From: Gillisia sp.
Lineage (GTDB): Bacteria > Bacteroidota > Bacteroidia > Flavobacteriales > Flavobacteriaceae
Length of the DNA stretch: 64,000 nucleotides
Assembly: GCA_024635655.1 (NCBI GenBank)
Contig: JAGXIL010000090.1
Span: 1 to 64,000 of the forward strand
Direction: 5' to 3'
Positions 25,976 to 34,951 of the stretch are shown piece after piece. A program made the translations under genes and the position numbers. The notes under the pieces were generated by a model. That model worked only from the letters and a program-made list of their open reading frames with translations, made no database searches and had not been told where the DNA came from. Position 1 is the stretch's first letter; each line of letters opens with the position of its first letter.

Positions 25976-26362
25976 CTACTTCTCTTTATTGTCGTCTTCA
26001 GTCTTTTTTTCTGCAAATACCTCAACGAACTCTTTTATTTCAATGATCTGTGAATAACCTGAAGGGTTGGGATTGTCTTTTACTTTTCCTTTCACTTCTA
26101 CAGGAATAACAGATCTGTTTTCAATTTTGTATTCTTTAAGGCTGTTCTTGAAAGCCAGGGTTATAGAATCAATTTTCACCTGATACACAAACTGACTTCC
26201 CTTAAGCACAGCTGCATCCCCGGCGGCTATAAAATTTCCTTTATAACTTTGAATGCTATCCTGGGCAGTTGGTATTGCTATTGGCTCCGGAGCCGATTCT
26301 TGCTCGTCCTCGCAGGCTGTAAATACCAGCAGTAAACTCAGTATAAAAATTATCCTTCTCAT
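25976..26362 (-). CDS. NlpE-C-like OB-fold lipoprotein between sufB and sufC
   Basis: A 128-residue predicted lipoprotein: signal MRRIIFILSLLLVFTACEDE with lipobox Cys17. The mature part has the pattern YKGNFIAAGDAAVLKGSQFVYQVK ... VIPVEVKGKVK ... IIEIKEFVEVFAEK, which resembles the C-terminal OB domain of NlpE, an envelope sensor lipoprotein. The match is by eye and tentative. It lies 21 nt after sufB and 35 nt before sufC, splitting a pair that is normally adjacent. An envelope role linked to Fe-S supply is inferred only from position. Confidence 0.68.
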   Translation of the reverse strand: MRRIIFILSLLLVFTACEDEQESAPEPIAIPTAQDSIQSYKGNFIAAGDAAVLKGSQFVYQVKIDSITLAFKNSLKEYKIENRSVIPVEVKGKVKDNPNPSGYSQIIEIKEFVEVFAEKKTEDDNKEK

Positions 26363-26383
26363 TTTCTTTCTTCTAATGGATGA

Positions 26384-27829
26384 TTATCCAACCGATCCTT
26401 CTAAGGAAATTTCAAGAAGCTTCTGGGCTTCTACGGCAAATTCCATAGGAAGCTTATTCAACACTTCTTTACTAAATCCGTTAACGATAAGAGCAATTGC
26501 TTTTTCAGTTGGGATTCCCCGCTGATTGCAATAGAATATCTGATCTTCCCCAATTTTACTTGTGGTTGCCTCATGTTCTACTTTAGCCGATTTGTTTTTC
26601 ACCTCGATATAAGGAAAGGTATGAGCTCCACATTTATTCCCCATAAGCAGGGAATCACACTGTGAAAAGTTACGGGCATTAGTAGCACGGCTGTTGATTT
26701 GTACCAAACCTCTGTATGAATTTTGGGATTTTCCTGCAGAGATCCCTTTGGAAATGATCGTGCTTTTGGTATTTTTTCCCAAATGGATCATCTTCGTTCC
26801 GGTATCGGCCTGCTGGTAATTGTTGGTAACGGCAATGGAGTAAAATTCTCCAATAGAATTATCGCCTTTCAAGATACAGCTGGGATATTTCCATGTCACG
26901 GCCGATCCTGTTTCTACCTGAGTCCAGGATATTTTTGCATTCTTCTCACAGATCCCACGTTTGGTTACGAAGTTATAAACTCCTCCTTTTCCTTCCTTGT
27001 TTCCGGGAAACCAGTTTTGAACGGTTGAGTATTTTATCTCAGCATCATCTAAAGCGATAAGTTCCACAACTGCTGCGTGCAACTGGTTTTCATCTCTTGA
27101 TGGTGCAGTACAACCTTCCAGGTAGCTCACATAACTTCCTTCATCTGCGATAACAAGGGTTCTTTCGAACTGACCTGTTCCCGCCTGATTGATCCTGAAA
27201 TATGTTGATAATTCCATTGGGCATCTCACCCCTTTTGGAATGTAACAAAAAGAACCATCACTAAATACTGCAGAATTTAATGCAGCATAGAAATTATCTT
27301 TTTGAGGAACTACAGAACCTATATATTTCCTCACCAATTCCGGATGCTCCCGAATGGCTTCTGAAATGGAACAGAAAATAATTCCTTTCTCTCCAAGGGT
27401 CTTTTTAAAGGTAGTTGCCACAGAAACGGAATCCATAACCACATCAACTGCTACCCCGGCAAGCATTTTTTGCTCATCCATGGAAATACCCAGCTTTTCA
27501 AAAGTAGCCCTCAATTCGGGATCAACTTCATCAAGGCTATCGTATTTTGGTTTTTTATTGGGTGCAGAGTAGTAGGAGATAGCCTGAAAATCAGGTTTTG
27601 TATATCGAACATTGGCCCATTCAGGCTCAATCATACTTTCCCAAATTCTATAAGCTTCAATTCTCCAGTCTGTCATCCACTCCGGCTCCTCTTTTCTTTT
27701 CGAGATCGCCCTAACCACATCTTCATTTAATCCTATGGGAAATGTATCCGACTCAATGTCAGTATAAAATCCATATTCATATTCTTTGGTTTCGAGTTCC
27801 TTCTTTAAATCGTCTTCAGTATATGCCAT
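26384..27829 (-). CDS. sufB: Fe-S scaffold subunit SufB
   Basis: A 481-residue core scaffold protein of the SUF system. Characteristic segments are [58 protein letters not shown], and the C-terminal [21 protein letters not shown], all matching SufB rather than SufD. It lies 49 nt after sufA, and a small hairpin sits in that gap. Confidence 0.97.
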   Translation of the reverse strand: MAYTEDDLKKELETKEYEYGFYTDIESDTFPIGLNEDVVRAISKRKEEPEWMTDWRIEAYRIWESMIEPEWANVRYTKPDFQAISYYSAPNKKPKYDSLDEVDPELRATFEKLGISMDEQKMLAGVAVDVVMDSVSVATTFKKTLGEKGIIFCSISEAIREHPELVRKYIGSVVPQKDNFYAALNSAVFSDGSFCYIPKGVRCPMELSTYFRINQAGTGQFERTLVIADEGSYVSYLEGCTAPSRDENQLHAAVVELIALDDAEIKYSTVQNWFPGNKEGKGGVYNFVTKRGICEKNAKISWTQVETGSAVTWKYPSCILKGDNSIGEFYSIAVTNNYQQADTGTKMIHLGKNTKSTIISKGISAGKSQNSYRGLVQINSRATNARNFSQCDSLLMGNKCGAHTFPYIEVKNKSAKVEHEATTSKIGEDQIFYCNQRGIPTEKAIALIVNGFSKEVLNKLPMEFAVEAQKLLEISLEGSVG

Positions 27830-27851
27830 TTTTTAAGTTCTAAATGATTTA

Positions 27852-27865
27852 CCACCACGAGGTGG
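27852..27865 (-). other. Intercistronic hairpin between sufA and sufB
   Basis: CCACC (27852-27856) and GGTGG (27861-27865) form a 5-bp GC-rich stem with a 4-nt loop in the 49-nt sufA-sufB gap. There is no T tract, so it is not a standard terminator; an RNA-processing or stability element is possible. Confidence 0.35.
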
Positions 27866-27878
27866 ATATTTAATAAGT

Positions 27879-28208
27879 TTACAGTGAAAAACTTTCACCA
27901 CAACCACAAGTACGCTGAGCATTGGGGTTATTAAAGACAAACCCTTTTCCATTCAAACCACCGGAATATTCCAAAATGGTTCCTGCCAGATACAGCACAC
28001 TTTTTTTGTCTACAACAATTCTTATTTCGTTATCCTCAAACAATTTATCGTTTTCAGCCTGGGATTTATCAAACTTCAGTTCATAAGATAAACCGGAGCA
28101 ACCTCCACTTTTAACGCCTACACGCACATAGTCTGTAGATGCATTATAGCCTTCATCGCTCATCAGTAATGCAATTCTTTTTTTTGCGTTTTCGCTTACC
28201 TTTATCAT
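27879..28208 (-). CDS. sufA: A-type Fe-S carrier (SufA/IscA/ErpA family)
   Basis: From ATG 28208 the protein is 109 residues (the frame extends 20 codons upstream through the promoter and is rejected). The three cluster-binding cysteines are Cys37 in SGGCSGLSYEL and Cys101/Cys103 in QRTCGCGESF. It delivers Fe-S clusters to target proteins and is the first gene of the suf run. The exact subfamily (SufA or ErpA) cannot be fixed. Confidence 0.93.
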   Translation of the reverse strand: MIKVSENAKKRIALLMSDEGYNASTDYVRVGVKSGGCSGLSYELKFDKSQAENDKLFEDNEIRIVVDKKSVLYLAGTILEYSGGLNGKGFVFNNPNAQRTCGCGESFSL

Positions 28209-28237
28209 CCTTAACAAGATTAATTCTAAATTGGGCA

Positions 28238-28245
28238 CAAATATA
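28238..28245 (-). promoter_or_regulatory. -7 box of the suf operon promoter
   Basis: Minus-strand TATATTTG matches TAnnTTTG and ends 29 nt before the sufA ATG. It is the only good promoter match upstream of the whole 8.5-kb gene run. No -33 TTG is present at the usual spacing, which could mean activator dependence. Confidence 0.55.
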
Positions 28246-28461
28246 CTACAAAACAAGCGGTTTACCATAGCCTGAGCATTAGATTTAAGAATCGGATCAT
28301 AGCCACATCAAATCTTGGAAATACCCGTTTTTTAATGATTTTCCTAAAAGCTTCAAAACGCTCAGGTGGCTTTGGTTCTGCTCAAACAATCAGCATAAAA
28401 CCGGCCAAAATCTGCTTCGTTGTATTTATATTCGTTTATTTTGTACTCTAAAAATTGTGCC
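28246..28461. other. Divergent spacer between sufA and thiL
   Basis: About 215 nt without a gene. The thiL side has GTTTATTTTG at about 28435-28444, one base short of a full -7 consensus. No clear dyad, terminator or riboswitch fold was recognised here. Confidence 0.4.
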
Positions 28462-29517
28462 ATGATAGAAGATAGTCCTAACAGTCGTACAAACCTTTCA
28501 GAATTAGGAGAATTTGGTTTAATAGATCTGCTGACAAAAAATTTAGATATAAAGTTAACCTCCACCGTAAAAGGAATTGGAGATGATGCTGCTGTTCTTA
28601 ATTTAGGGGATAATCGCACCCTTGTTACAACAGACCTTTTGGTGGAAGGGGTGCATTTTGATCTGGCCTATATGCCTTTGAAGCATTTAGGTTACAAAGC
28701 CGTTATGGTCAATCTGTCAGATATTTATGCCATGAATGGTACTGCTACCCAAATTACAATTGGGATTGCTGTTTCTAATAGATTCCCTGTGGAAGCTTTG
28801 GAAGAATTATACTCCGGGATTGAACTTGCCGCCAAAATTTATAATGTTGATGTTGTTGGAGGTGACACGACTTCTTCCACCAAAGGTTTGCTAATAAGTA
28901 TTACAGCCATAGGAGTGGCTCCGGAAGAGGAGGTGGTATACCGCAGTGGAGCCAAACCAAATGATTTGTTGGTGGTATCGGGAGATCTTGGGGCTGCCTA
29001 TATGGGACTTCAGGTATTGGAAAGAGAAAAACAGGTTTTCAAAGTAAATCCTAATTCTCAACCCGACCTTGATGCCTACACCTATCTGATCGAGAGACAA
29101 TTGAAACCTGAAGCAAGAAAAGATATTCCGCCATTGTTGAAGACTCTGGAGGTGAAACCTACCTCGATGATCGATATCAGCGATGGGCTTTCTTCAGAAA
29201 TTATTCATTTATGCAAGAATTCGGGGGTAGGGGTGAATTTATATGAAGATAAAATTCCTTTAGATCCTGCTGTTATTTCAGTTTGTGAAGAATTTGAAGT
29301 AGATAGTACTACTATCGCACTTAGCGGCGGTGAAGATTATGAAATATTATTTACAGTTGCGCAGGAAGATTTTGAAAAGATCAAGGCAAATCCGCATCTT
29401 TCCATTATTGGGCATATGACAGAGGGGAGCGAAGGCATGCACCTTATAACCCGCGGCAATACCAAGATCCCTCTTATTGCAAAAGGATGGAATGCTATGG
29501 ACAGGAAAGAAGATTAA
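28462..29517 (+). CDS. thiL: Thiamine-monophosphate kinase
   Basis: Phosphorylates thiamine monophosphate to the active diphosphate cofactor. From ATG 28462 (MIEDSPNSRTNLSELGEFGL, 351 residues); the longer frame from 28420 lies in the spacer and is rejected. Motifs: VKGIGDDAAVLNLGDNRTLVTTDLLVEGVHF, VNLSDIYAMNG, VVGGDTTSS and C-terminal ALSGGEDYEILFTV, matching the AIR-synthase fold with Mg-binding aspartates. No thiamine gene is adjacent, and no TPP riboswitch was seen. Confidence 0.95.
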   Translation: MIEDSPNSRTNLSELGEFGLIDLLTKNLDIKLTSTVKGIGDDAAVLNLGDNRTLVTTDLLVEGVHFDLAYMPLKHLGYKAVMVNLSDIYAMNGTATQITIGIAVSNRFPVEALEELYSGIELAAKIYNVDVVGGDTTSSTKGLLISITAIGVAPEEEVVYRSGAKPNDLLVVSGDLGAAYMGLQVLEREKQVFKVNPNSQPDLDAYTYLIERQLKPEARKDIPPLLKTLEVKPTSMIDISDGLSSEIIHLCKNSGVGVNLYEDKIPLDPAVISVCEEFEVDSTTIALSGGEDYEILFTVAQEDFEKIKANPHLSIIGHMTEGSEGMHLITRGNTKIPLIAKGWNAMDRKED

Positions 29518-29765
29518 GAAGCGGTTGCATAATTTTTTCGTCTTCTTCTTTTGTGGATTTGGGCCAGGTAATCGTTGGTCTCTTTAAACCTGGGTGTTAA
29601 TTGTGCTAAAAATCCATTTGCGGTGTCTGTCATTTCTATTGCGCAGTGTTTACAGGTGTATTCATGTATGTGGTTTGTGACACTTTTGGAGATTTTAAAA
29701 TCATGCCCAAAAAAGTTGCAGTATAACCTTGCAAATGCAGATAATGGGGGGTTAATTTTTTTCAT
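29514..29765 (-). CDS. Small Cys/His-rich protein of unknown function
   Basis: An 83-residue basic protein whose middle holds a possible zinc site: Cys16, His21, His32/His34, Cys38 and Cys41 (YTCKHCAIEM). The C-terminus is strongly basic (HKRRRRKNYATAS), which could bind nucleic acid. It converges on thiL with stop codons overlapping by two bases. The pattern recalls small zinc-ribbon proteins, but no named family is assigned. The coding call rests on the coherent Cys/His arrangement and the lack of a competing frame. Confidence 0.6.
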   Translation of the reverse strand: MKKINPPLSAFARLYCNFFGHDFKISKSVTNHIHEYTCKHCAIEMTDTANGFLAQLTPRFKETNDYLAQIHKRRRRKNYATAS

Positions 29766-29837
29766 AAAAGGTTGGTTTCCTTGTTCCTTAAAATTGAAAG
29801 TATAAAAAAAAGTTAAATAAACGCTAAAAAGTATAAA

Positions 29838-30608
29838 TTAATCGATGAAATGCATCATCTGTTGTACTTCCTGAAAGTTTTCCAGGTAAGATAAATGTCC
29901 GTCAGGTAAAGATTTAATTTCTGTTTCGCAGTGTACTGCCTTAATTTTTAAGATGGTATAATCCAAAACAGGATCTTTTTCACCTGCTATGATCAATTTA
30001 TATCCTTCAAAATCTTTTAGAACCTCCATCTTGTCTGTACGAATTTTCATACCTTTTAGAGCAGCGATGATTCCCTCTATTGGAAATTTTAATGCTTCAT
30101 CCTTAATTTTCCTGATTTCTTTCCCGAACTTCTGGTTGTTTTCAGGGGTGAGCAAATTGGAAATTGCCATTTTCACATAAGCCTGTTTGTTTCTCCTAAT
30201 AAGATCCACAGCTCTATCCCTGTTTTGTTTTCTCTCTTCTGAATCTTCCTCAGGAGTGGAATTCATCAGGACCAGGGAACGGACCATCTCCGGATATCTT
30301 TCGCAAAAAGACAGGCAAACATAACCGCCCATGGAATGCCCAACAAAACCCGCAGAGTTGATTTCCAGATGTTCCATTACCCGGCGAATCACATCTGCCA
30401 TAAGTTCCATTGTATGAACATCATCAATTACACCCGATTGCCCATGGCCGGGAAGATCAATGCAAATTACCTTGCGGTTTTGTGAAAGCTCTGCGACATA
30501 AGGATCCCATATTTTACTGCTTTCAAGAAATCCATGTAAGAATACAATTGGATTTCCAATACCTTTGGCGCTGTAAAAAATTTCGGTGTTTTTAAAGATC
30601 AACTTCAT
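29838..30608 (-). CDS. Alpha/beta hydrolase
   Basis: A 256-residue soluble alpha/beta-fold hydrolase. The oxyanion segment is FLHGFLESSKIWD, the nucleophile is Ser92 in GFVGHSMGGYVCL, the acid is probably the Asp in IAGEKDPVLDY, and the histidine is in PDGHLSYLEN. All triad residues are present, unlike in the 56235-57383 protein. The substrate is unknown (MhpC/BioH-like). It is divergent from brnQ across 33 nt. Confidence 0.9.
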   Translation of the reverse strand: MKLIFKNTEIFYSAKGIGNPIVFLHGFLESSKIWDPYVAELSQNRKVICIDLPGHGQSGVIDDVHTMELMADVIRRVMEHLEINSAGFVGHSMGGYVCLSFCERYPEMVRSLVLMNSTPEEDSEERKQNRDRAVDLIRRNKQAYVKMAISNLLTPENNQKFGKEIRKIKDEALKFPIEGIIAALKGMKIRTDKMEVLKDFEGYKLIIAGEKDPVLDYTILKIKAVHCETEIKSLPDGHLSYLENFQEVQQMMHFID

Positions 30609-30641
30609 TTTTAAAAGATATTATTAAAATTTTAATGGCTA

Positions 30642-31922
30642 ATGAAATTCACTAGAGAATCCCTGATTGTTGGCTTTGCTTTATTTGCTTTGTTCTTTGG
30701 TGCGGGGAATCTTATCCTGCCGCCTTTTTTAGGGTTTTTTAACGGCCCCGAATGGTATCTTGTCGCTTTGGGATTTGTGATCTCAGCAGTGGGTCTTCCT
30801 CTTCTGGGAATTCTCGCTCATGCCCGTTTGCAGGGAAGCATCTTCAATTTTGCCGATAAGGTATCCCCTCTTTTTAGTTTAATTTTCAGTATCCTTATCT
30901 ACATTATTAGTGTTGCCCTTCCGGCGCCAAGAACGGCTGCGGTTACCCACGAGATTGCCATCCAGCCTTTTTTTAATATCAGCGCCCTTACAACCAGTAT
31001 TATTTATTTTGTCCTGGTATTTCTTTTTGTCATTAGACGTTCGGAAGTTATTAATAACATTGGAAAATACCTTACCCCGGCCATTTTGTTATTGCTGCTG
31101 GCCATCTTATTAAGTGGAATCTTTTCTGATCTAACACCCACGGGGGAATCCATTACAAAAAACCCGGTGCTTTACGGATTTTTTGAGGGCTATCAAACTT
31201 TCGATGCCATTGCTGCCCTGGTGGTAGGGGGTGTAATTATTTTATCTGTTAAACTTAAAGGATTTACCACTTCTTTTGAGATCCGAAAAATTGTTACTCA
31301 GGCTGCTGTTTTCGCAGCCCTCGCGCTATTGTTTGTCTACGGCGCCTTAATTTACAACGGAGCCATTGTGTATTCAGAATTTTCGGTAGATGTAACCCGC
31401 ACTCAATTGCTTTCCGGGATCAGTTATTTAAACCTTGGAATATTTGCGCAAACGGGACTTTCAATTCTGGTGGCGTTGGCCTGTTTTACCACCGCTGTAG
31501 GAATAACTACAGGTGCTGGCGACTTTATGGCAGAGCGAATTGCCAAACCTTTTGTCTATACAGCAACAGTAACCGTGGCGTGTGTTTTAGGAATTGTAAT
31601 TGGAGCCCTCTCCGTAAATGCAATTATCGAAATAGCACTTCCGGTTTTAATGCTCATTTACCCTTTAACCATTGTTTTGATATTGCTGAATGTACTGAAT
31701 GAAAAATATCGCACAACCTTTATAATGCGATCTGTTGTTATAGTAACTCTTCTTGCCAGTCTTCCCGATGCCCTACAGTATTTAATTTCAGCAGAAAAAG
31801 TTATGGCGGTAAGAGAATGGATCCCTTTTTCTGATGTTGGTTTAGGCTGGGTGCTGCCGGCTTTTATCGCTTTTTTCCTTGCCGGTGTTTATGAACAATT
31901 TCGAAATTCTTCAGTATTATAG
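30642..31922 (+). CDS. brnQ: Branched-chain amino-acid transporter
   Basis: A 426-residue inner-membrane carrier of the LIVCS family with about 12 helices, importing Leu, Ile and Val with Na+. Signature regions are GFALFALFFGAGNLILPPFLG at the N-terminus, ISVALPAPRTAAVTHEIA, and ALACFTTAVGITTGAGDF. Length and order match BrnQ. A hairpin terminator follows its stop. Confidence 0.94.
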   Translation: MKFTRESLIVGFALFALFFGAGNLILPPFLGFFNGPEWYLVALGFVISAVGLPLLGILAHARLQGSIFNFADKVSPLFSLIFSILIYIISVALPAPRTAAVTHEIAIQPFFNISALTTSIIYFVLVFLFVIRRSEVINNIGKYLTPAILLLLLAILLSGIFSDLTPTGESITKNPVLYGFFEGYQTFDAIAALVVGGVIILSVKLKGFTTSFEIRKIVTQAAVFAALALLFVYGALIYNGAIVYSEFSVDVTRTQLLSGISYLNLGIFAQTGLSILVALACFTTAVGITTGAGDFMAERIAKPFVYTATVTVACVLGIVIGALSVNAIIEIALPVLMLIYPLTIVLILLNVLNEKYRTTFIMRSVVIVTLLASLPDALQYLISAEKVMAVREWIPFSDVGLGWVLPAFIAFFLAGVYEQFRNSSVL

Positions 31923-31944
31923 CAGATAAAAATATTCCAAAGAA

Positions 31945-31977
31945 AAAGCCACTTTCTTGCAATTCAAAAGTGGCTTT
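31945..31977 (-). terminator. Hairpin terminator between brnQ and the aminopeptidase gene
   Basis: Arms AAAGCCACTTT (31945-31955) and AAAGTGGCTTT (31967-31977) with an 11-nt loop. On the minus strand the stem runs into TTTTTCTTT, a canonical tract for the Xaa-Pro aminopeptidase gene; it may also stop brnQ on the plus strand. Confidence 0.82.
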
Positions 31978-31995
31978 AAATATTCTTCTGCGAAC

Positions 31996-33288
31996 CTAGG
32001 AGTTCATCAGATCCTCTATCTCTTCAGCTTCAATAGGAATATTTCGCATTAAGTTAAAAGGTTCTCCTTTTTTCTGAATTACCAGATCATCCTCAAGTCT
32101 TATTCCAAATCCTTCCGCAGGAATATAAATTCCCGGTTCTACGGTAAACACCTGGTTTTCCTGCATAGGCTCCGTTAAGATTCCGTAGTCATGGGTATCT
32201 AGGCCTATATGGTGGGATGTTCCGTGCATGAAATATTTTTTATATGCCGGCCAGTCCGGATCTTCATTTTTGACATCGGTTTTGTCTATAAGCCCAAGTC
32301 CAAGTAGTTCTGAAGTCATCAGCTTTCCTACCTCCTGGTGATACTCGGCCCAAAGGGTTCCCGGCACCAAAAGTTTGGTGGCATCATTTTTTACCCGGTT
32401 CACTGCATTGTAAACCTCTTTCTGGCGCTTACTGAATTTTCCTGAAACAGGAATGGTCCGGGACATATCGCTGGAGTAATTGGCATACTCAGCTCCTGTG
32501 TCCAGCAGTATCAAATCTCCCGCCTTACATTGCTGATTGTTCTCTATATAATGTAAAACATTAGCATTATTTCCGCTGGCAATGATGGGAGTGTAGGCAA
32601 ATCCCCGCGAACGGTTGTTCAGGAATTCGTGCATCATTTCTGCCTCTATATTATATTCCCATACCCCCGGTTTCACGAAAGACAGGGTCCTGCGGAAAGC
32701 TTTTTCGGTAATATCACATGCCTTTTGCATAAGATCCAGTTCAATGGGATCTTTAACAGATCGTAACCGCTGCAGGATAGGATTGCTTTTTGCAGATTGA
32801 TGTGCCGGGTATTGTTTTTTGCACCACTCTATGAACCTGGCCTCACGGGTTTGGGTTTGAATATTTGCCCGGTAATGTTCATTGGTATTAAAATAAACCG
32901 TTTCACACTGCGTCATTACTTCAAAAAAGACTTTTTCAAAATCCTTAAGCCAGTAAACTGTTTTTATTCCGCTGGTTTCAAAAGCTTTTTCCTTGGTTAA
33001 TTTTTCACCTTCCCAAACAGCTATGTGTTCATCTGTTTCAGTAAGGAATAGTATTTCGCGATGCTTTTCAAGAGGCGCATCAGGGAAGATCACCAGAATG
33101 CTGGCTTCCTGGTCTACACCACTTAAATAAAATATGTCCCTGGATTGTTGAAAAGGCATTGTGCTGTCTGCACTTATGGGGTAGATATCATTGGAATTGA
33201 AAACCGCCAGGCTTTTGGGTTTCATTTTTTCCGCGAAATTCTTTCGGTTTTTAATAAAGAACTTTTTATCTATAAGATCGTATTTCAT
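31996..33288 (-). CDS. pepP: Xaa-Pro aminopeptidase (aminopeptidase P, M24 family)
   Basis: A 430-residue dinuclear metal peptidase that removes N-terminal residues preceding proline. The N-terminal creatinase-like domain (RDIFYLSGVDQEASILVIFP) is followed by the pita-bread catalytic domain: LLDTGAEYANYSSDMSRT (two Asp ligands), HGTSHHIGLDTHD (His ligand), VEPGIYI and IRLEDDLV (two Glu ligands). All five metal ligands are seen. It appears monocistronic. Confidence 0.94.
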   Translation of the reverse strand: MKYDLIDKKFFIKNRKNFAEKMKPKSLAVFNSNDIYPISADSTMPFQQSRDIFYLSGVDQEASILVIFPDAPLEKHREILFLTETDEHIAVWEGEKLTKEKAFETSGIKTVYWLKDFEKVFFEVMTQCETVYFNTNEHYRANIQTQTREARFIEWCKKQYPAHQSAKSNPILQRLRSVKDPIELDLMQKACDITEKAFRRTLSFVKPGVWEYNIEAEMMHEFLNNRSRGFAYTPIIASGNNANVLHYIENNQQCKAGDLILLDTGAEYANYSSDMSRTIPVSGKFSKRQKEVYNAVNRVKNDATKLLVPGTLWAEYHQEVGKLMTSELLGLGLIDKTDVKNEDPDWPAYKKYFMHGTSHHIGLDTHDYGILTEPMQENQVFTVEPGIYIPAEGFGIRLEDDLVIQKKGEPFNLMRNIPIEAEEIEDLMNS

Positions 33289-33438
33289 ATTGATGTTTTG
33301 AATTTAAGATTTATGTATCTCTTCCTCACTTATCTCTAATATGCCGCAAAGAGTAGGGAATACCCGCAATAGCTGTAGATGCGAAGAAGGTGGTTACAAA
33401 GGTATCAATATCTGTGAGAGTATAAAATGGGCTAAAAA
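33289..33438 (-). other. 150-nt spacer with a possible 3' gene remnant
   Basis: Between cbpM and pepP. On the minus strand one frame, about 33445 to the stop at 33326-33328, reads [20 protein letters not shown], similar in feel to the C-terminus of class V aminotransferases (SP.YNT.EEID.F...L). It has no start or catalytic part. This is a faint, unverified resemblance. Confidence 0.22.
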
Positions 33439-33735
33439 CTAATCTTTTTCATAAATACTTAATCTGTTCTTTAGCTGCTGATTCTTCTTTTGTAATTTGA
33501 TCACCTGCTTTAATAAACGCTGCACTGCCTCAAGGCCCTCAATGTTTATGTTCAATTCGTAATGGAGTCTGCGCATCTTTTCAAATTCAGCCATTTTATC
33601 CCCGGGAATATATTCCCGGCGTTCAATAGTAATTACTTCTATCAAACCGCTCTCATTTAGGGACCTTATGAAGGTATGTTCTACTTTATATTTTTCACAA
33701 AGTTCTTCTGTTGCTATTAAATCTTCCAAGTTCAT
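33439..33735 (-). CDS. cbpM: CbpM-like chaperone modulator
   Basis: A 98-residue MerR-like helix-turn-helix protein ([21 protein letters not shown], then [21 protein letters not shown]) with a C-terminal coiled helix ([15 protein letters not shown]). CbpM proteins bind the J domain of CbpA and inhibit it. Its ATG overlaps the stop of the DnaJ/CbpA gene in an ATGA junction, the usual arrangement for this pair. Confidence 0.88.
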   Translation of the reverse strand: MNLEDLIATEELCEKYKVEHTFIRSLNESGLIEVITIERREYIPGDKMAEFEKMRRLHYELNINIEGLEAVQRLLKQVIKLQKKNQQLKNRLSIYEKD

Positions 33736-34670
33736 GAGCGTAATTTTTGTAATTCCTCAAAAAGTTCTTTTTCACTGGGGCTAAGATTTGTAGGCATTTT
33801 AATTTGGTAGGTTATATAGAGATCTCCATATTGTCCTTCCTTTTTATACTTCGGAAAACCTTTTCCTTTCAATTTTACCCGGGTGCCAGGTTGGGTTTCC
33901 GGTTTTACATAGAGCTTTACTTTTCCGCTGAAAGTGTCCACGGTTATTTCTCCACCCAGAATGGTTTTGTAAAGATCAACCTCTACAGTTTTATACAAAT
34001 TTTCCTTTTCACGTTTAAAATCGGTATTATTGATGATGTTAAACGTGAGATAAAGATCTCCTTTAGGCCCTCCTTGTATACCCGGGCCTCCGTGCCCTTT
34101 TATTTTTATGGTTTGTCCGTTTTCTACTCCTGCAGGAATTGTGAGACGTATACTCTTGCCGTTAATGGTGAGGGTTTGTTTTTGACTTGTATAAACATCC
34201 CGAAGATTGAGCTGTAATTCAGCATTAAGATCCTGGCCTTTGTACTGGGGTTGCCTTCCAGCTCCCCTGGTTCTTGCCCCACCCCCAAACATTTGCTCAA
34301 AAAAATCGGAAAAAGTATCGTCTGAAAAATCTCCTGAATAAGCCCCTTGTGGGCCGCCGCCAAAACCTCCGCCAAAGTCACCGCCAAATCCTGAAAACCC
34401 TCCCTGTGTGCTTTGCTGGCGTTGTGCATTCTGGAATTGTTCCGCATGTTTCCAGTCTTTGCCGTATTGGTCATATTTTTTTCTTTTTTCAGGATCACTT
34501 AAAACTTCGTGTGCTTCATTGATCTGCTGAAATTTTGCCTGTGCACTTTTATCATTGGGATTAATGTCGGGATGGTATTTGCGGGCAAGTCGGCGGTATG
34601 CCTTTTTAATATCTGCCTGAGAGGCAGATTTATCAAGCTCCAGTATTTTGTAATAATCTATAAAATCCAT
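33732..34670 (-). CDS. cbpA: DnaJ-type co-chaperone CbpA
   Basis: From ATG 34670 ([20 protein letters not shown], 312 residues; an upstream in-frame ATG at 34709 adds 13 atypical residues). The J domain carries HPD in [12 protein letters not shown]; a Gly/Phe-rich linker (about 80-135) and a C-terminal substrate-binding domain follow. There is no CxxCxGxG zinc finger, so it is a class B J protein like CbpA rather than DnaJ itself. It stimulates DnaK. Coupled to cbpM. Confidence 0.94.
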   Translation of the reverse strand: MDFIDYYKILELDKSASQADIKKAYRRLARKYHPDINPNDKSAQAKFQQINEAHEVLSDPEKRKKYDQYGKDWKHAEQFQNAQRQQSTQGGFSGFGGDFGGGFGGGPQGAYSGDFSDDTFSDFFEQMFGGGARTRGAGRQPQYKGQDLNAELQLNLRDVYTSQKQTLTINGKSIRLTIPAGVENGQTIKIKGHGGPGIQGGPKGDLYLTFNIINNTDFKREKENLYKTVEVDLYKTILGGEITVDTFSGKVKLYVKPETQPGTRVKLKGKGFPKYKKEGQYGDLYITYQIKMPTNLSPSEKELFEELQKLRS

Positions 34671-34850
34671 GTAATTTTTAGAAATAAATATTGCTACTAA
34701 TTTAAACAATCCAAAGGTTAGGCATAAATATATCTTCCCATTAATACCTGAATTTTTATCAAATAAATGTTAATTCCCCGCAGCCGGTATTGAAAAGTTT
34801 ACTCTAAATACAGAAAATAATAAATTTTCCTGCTAAACAATTCCTAAACT

Positions 34851-34882
34851 ATTTTAAATTCATTTCAAATTGAATTTAAAAT
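34851..34882. repeat. Perfect 11-bp inverted repeat upstream of the sdh promoter
   Basis: ATTTTAAATTC (34851-34861) and GAATTTAAAAT (34872-34882) are exact complements with a 10-nt spacer, ending 10 nt before the -33 box of the sdh promoter. The position suits an activator or repressor site. AT richness means chance cannot be excluded. Confidence 0.5.
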
Positions 34883-34892
34883 AAGATTAAAG

Positions 34893-34924
34893 TTTGTTAA
34901 AAACTAACAGGAGGTGTATTTTTG
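34893..34924 (+). promoter_or_regulatory. Promoter of the sdhCAB operon
   Basis: TTTG at 34893-34896 and TATTTTTG at 34917-34924, 20 nt apart, are a full match to the flavobacterial consensus. The predicted start gives a leader of about 20-25 nt to the sdhC ATG at 34952. This is the best promoter match in the window. Confidence 0.8.
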
Positions 34925-34951
34925 TTCCACTTATCAAACACTTAATTTTTT

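Noticed and set aside
28362-28619. Minus-strand 85-codon frame overlapping the thiL start
   Set aside because: It is antisense to the well-supported thiL start and has no recognisable features.
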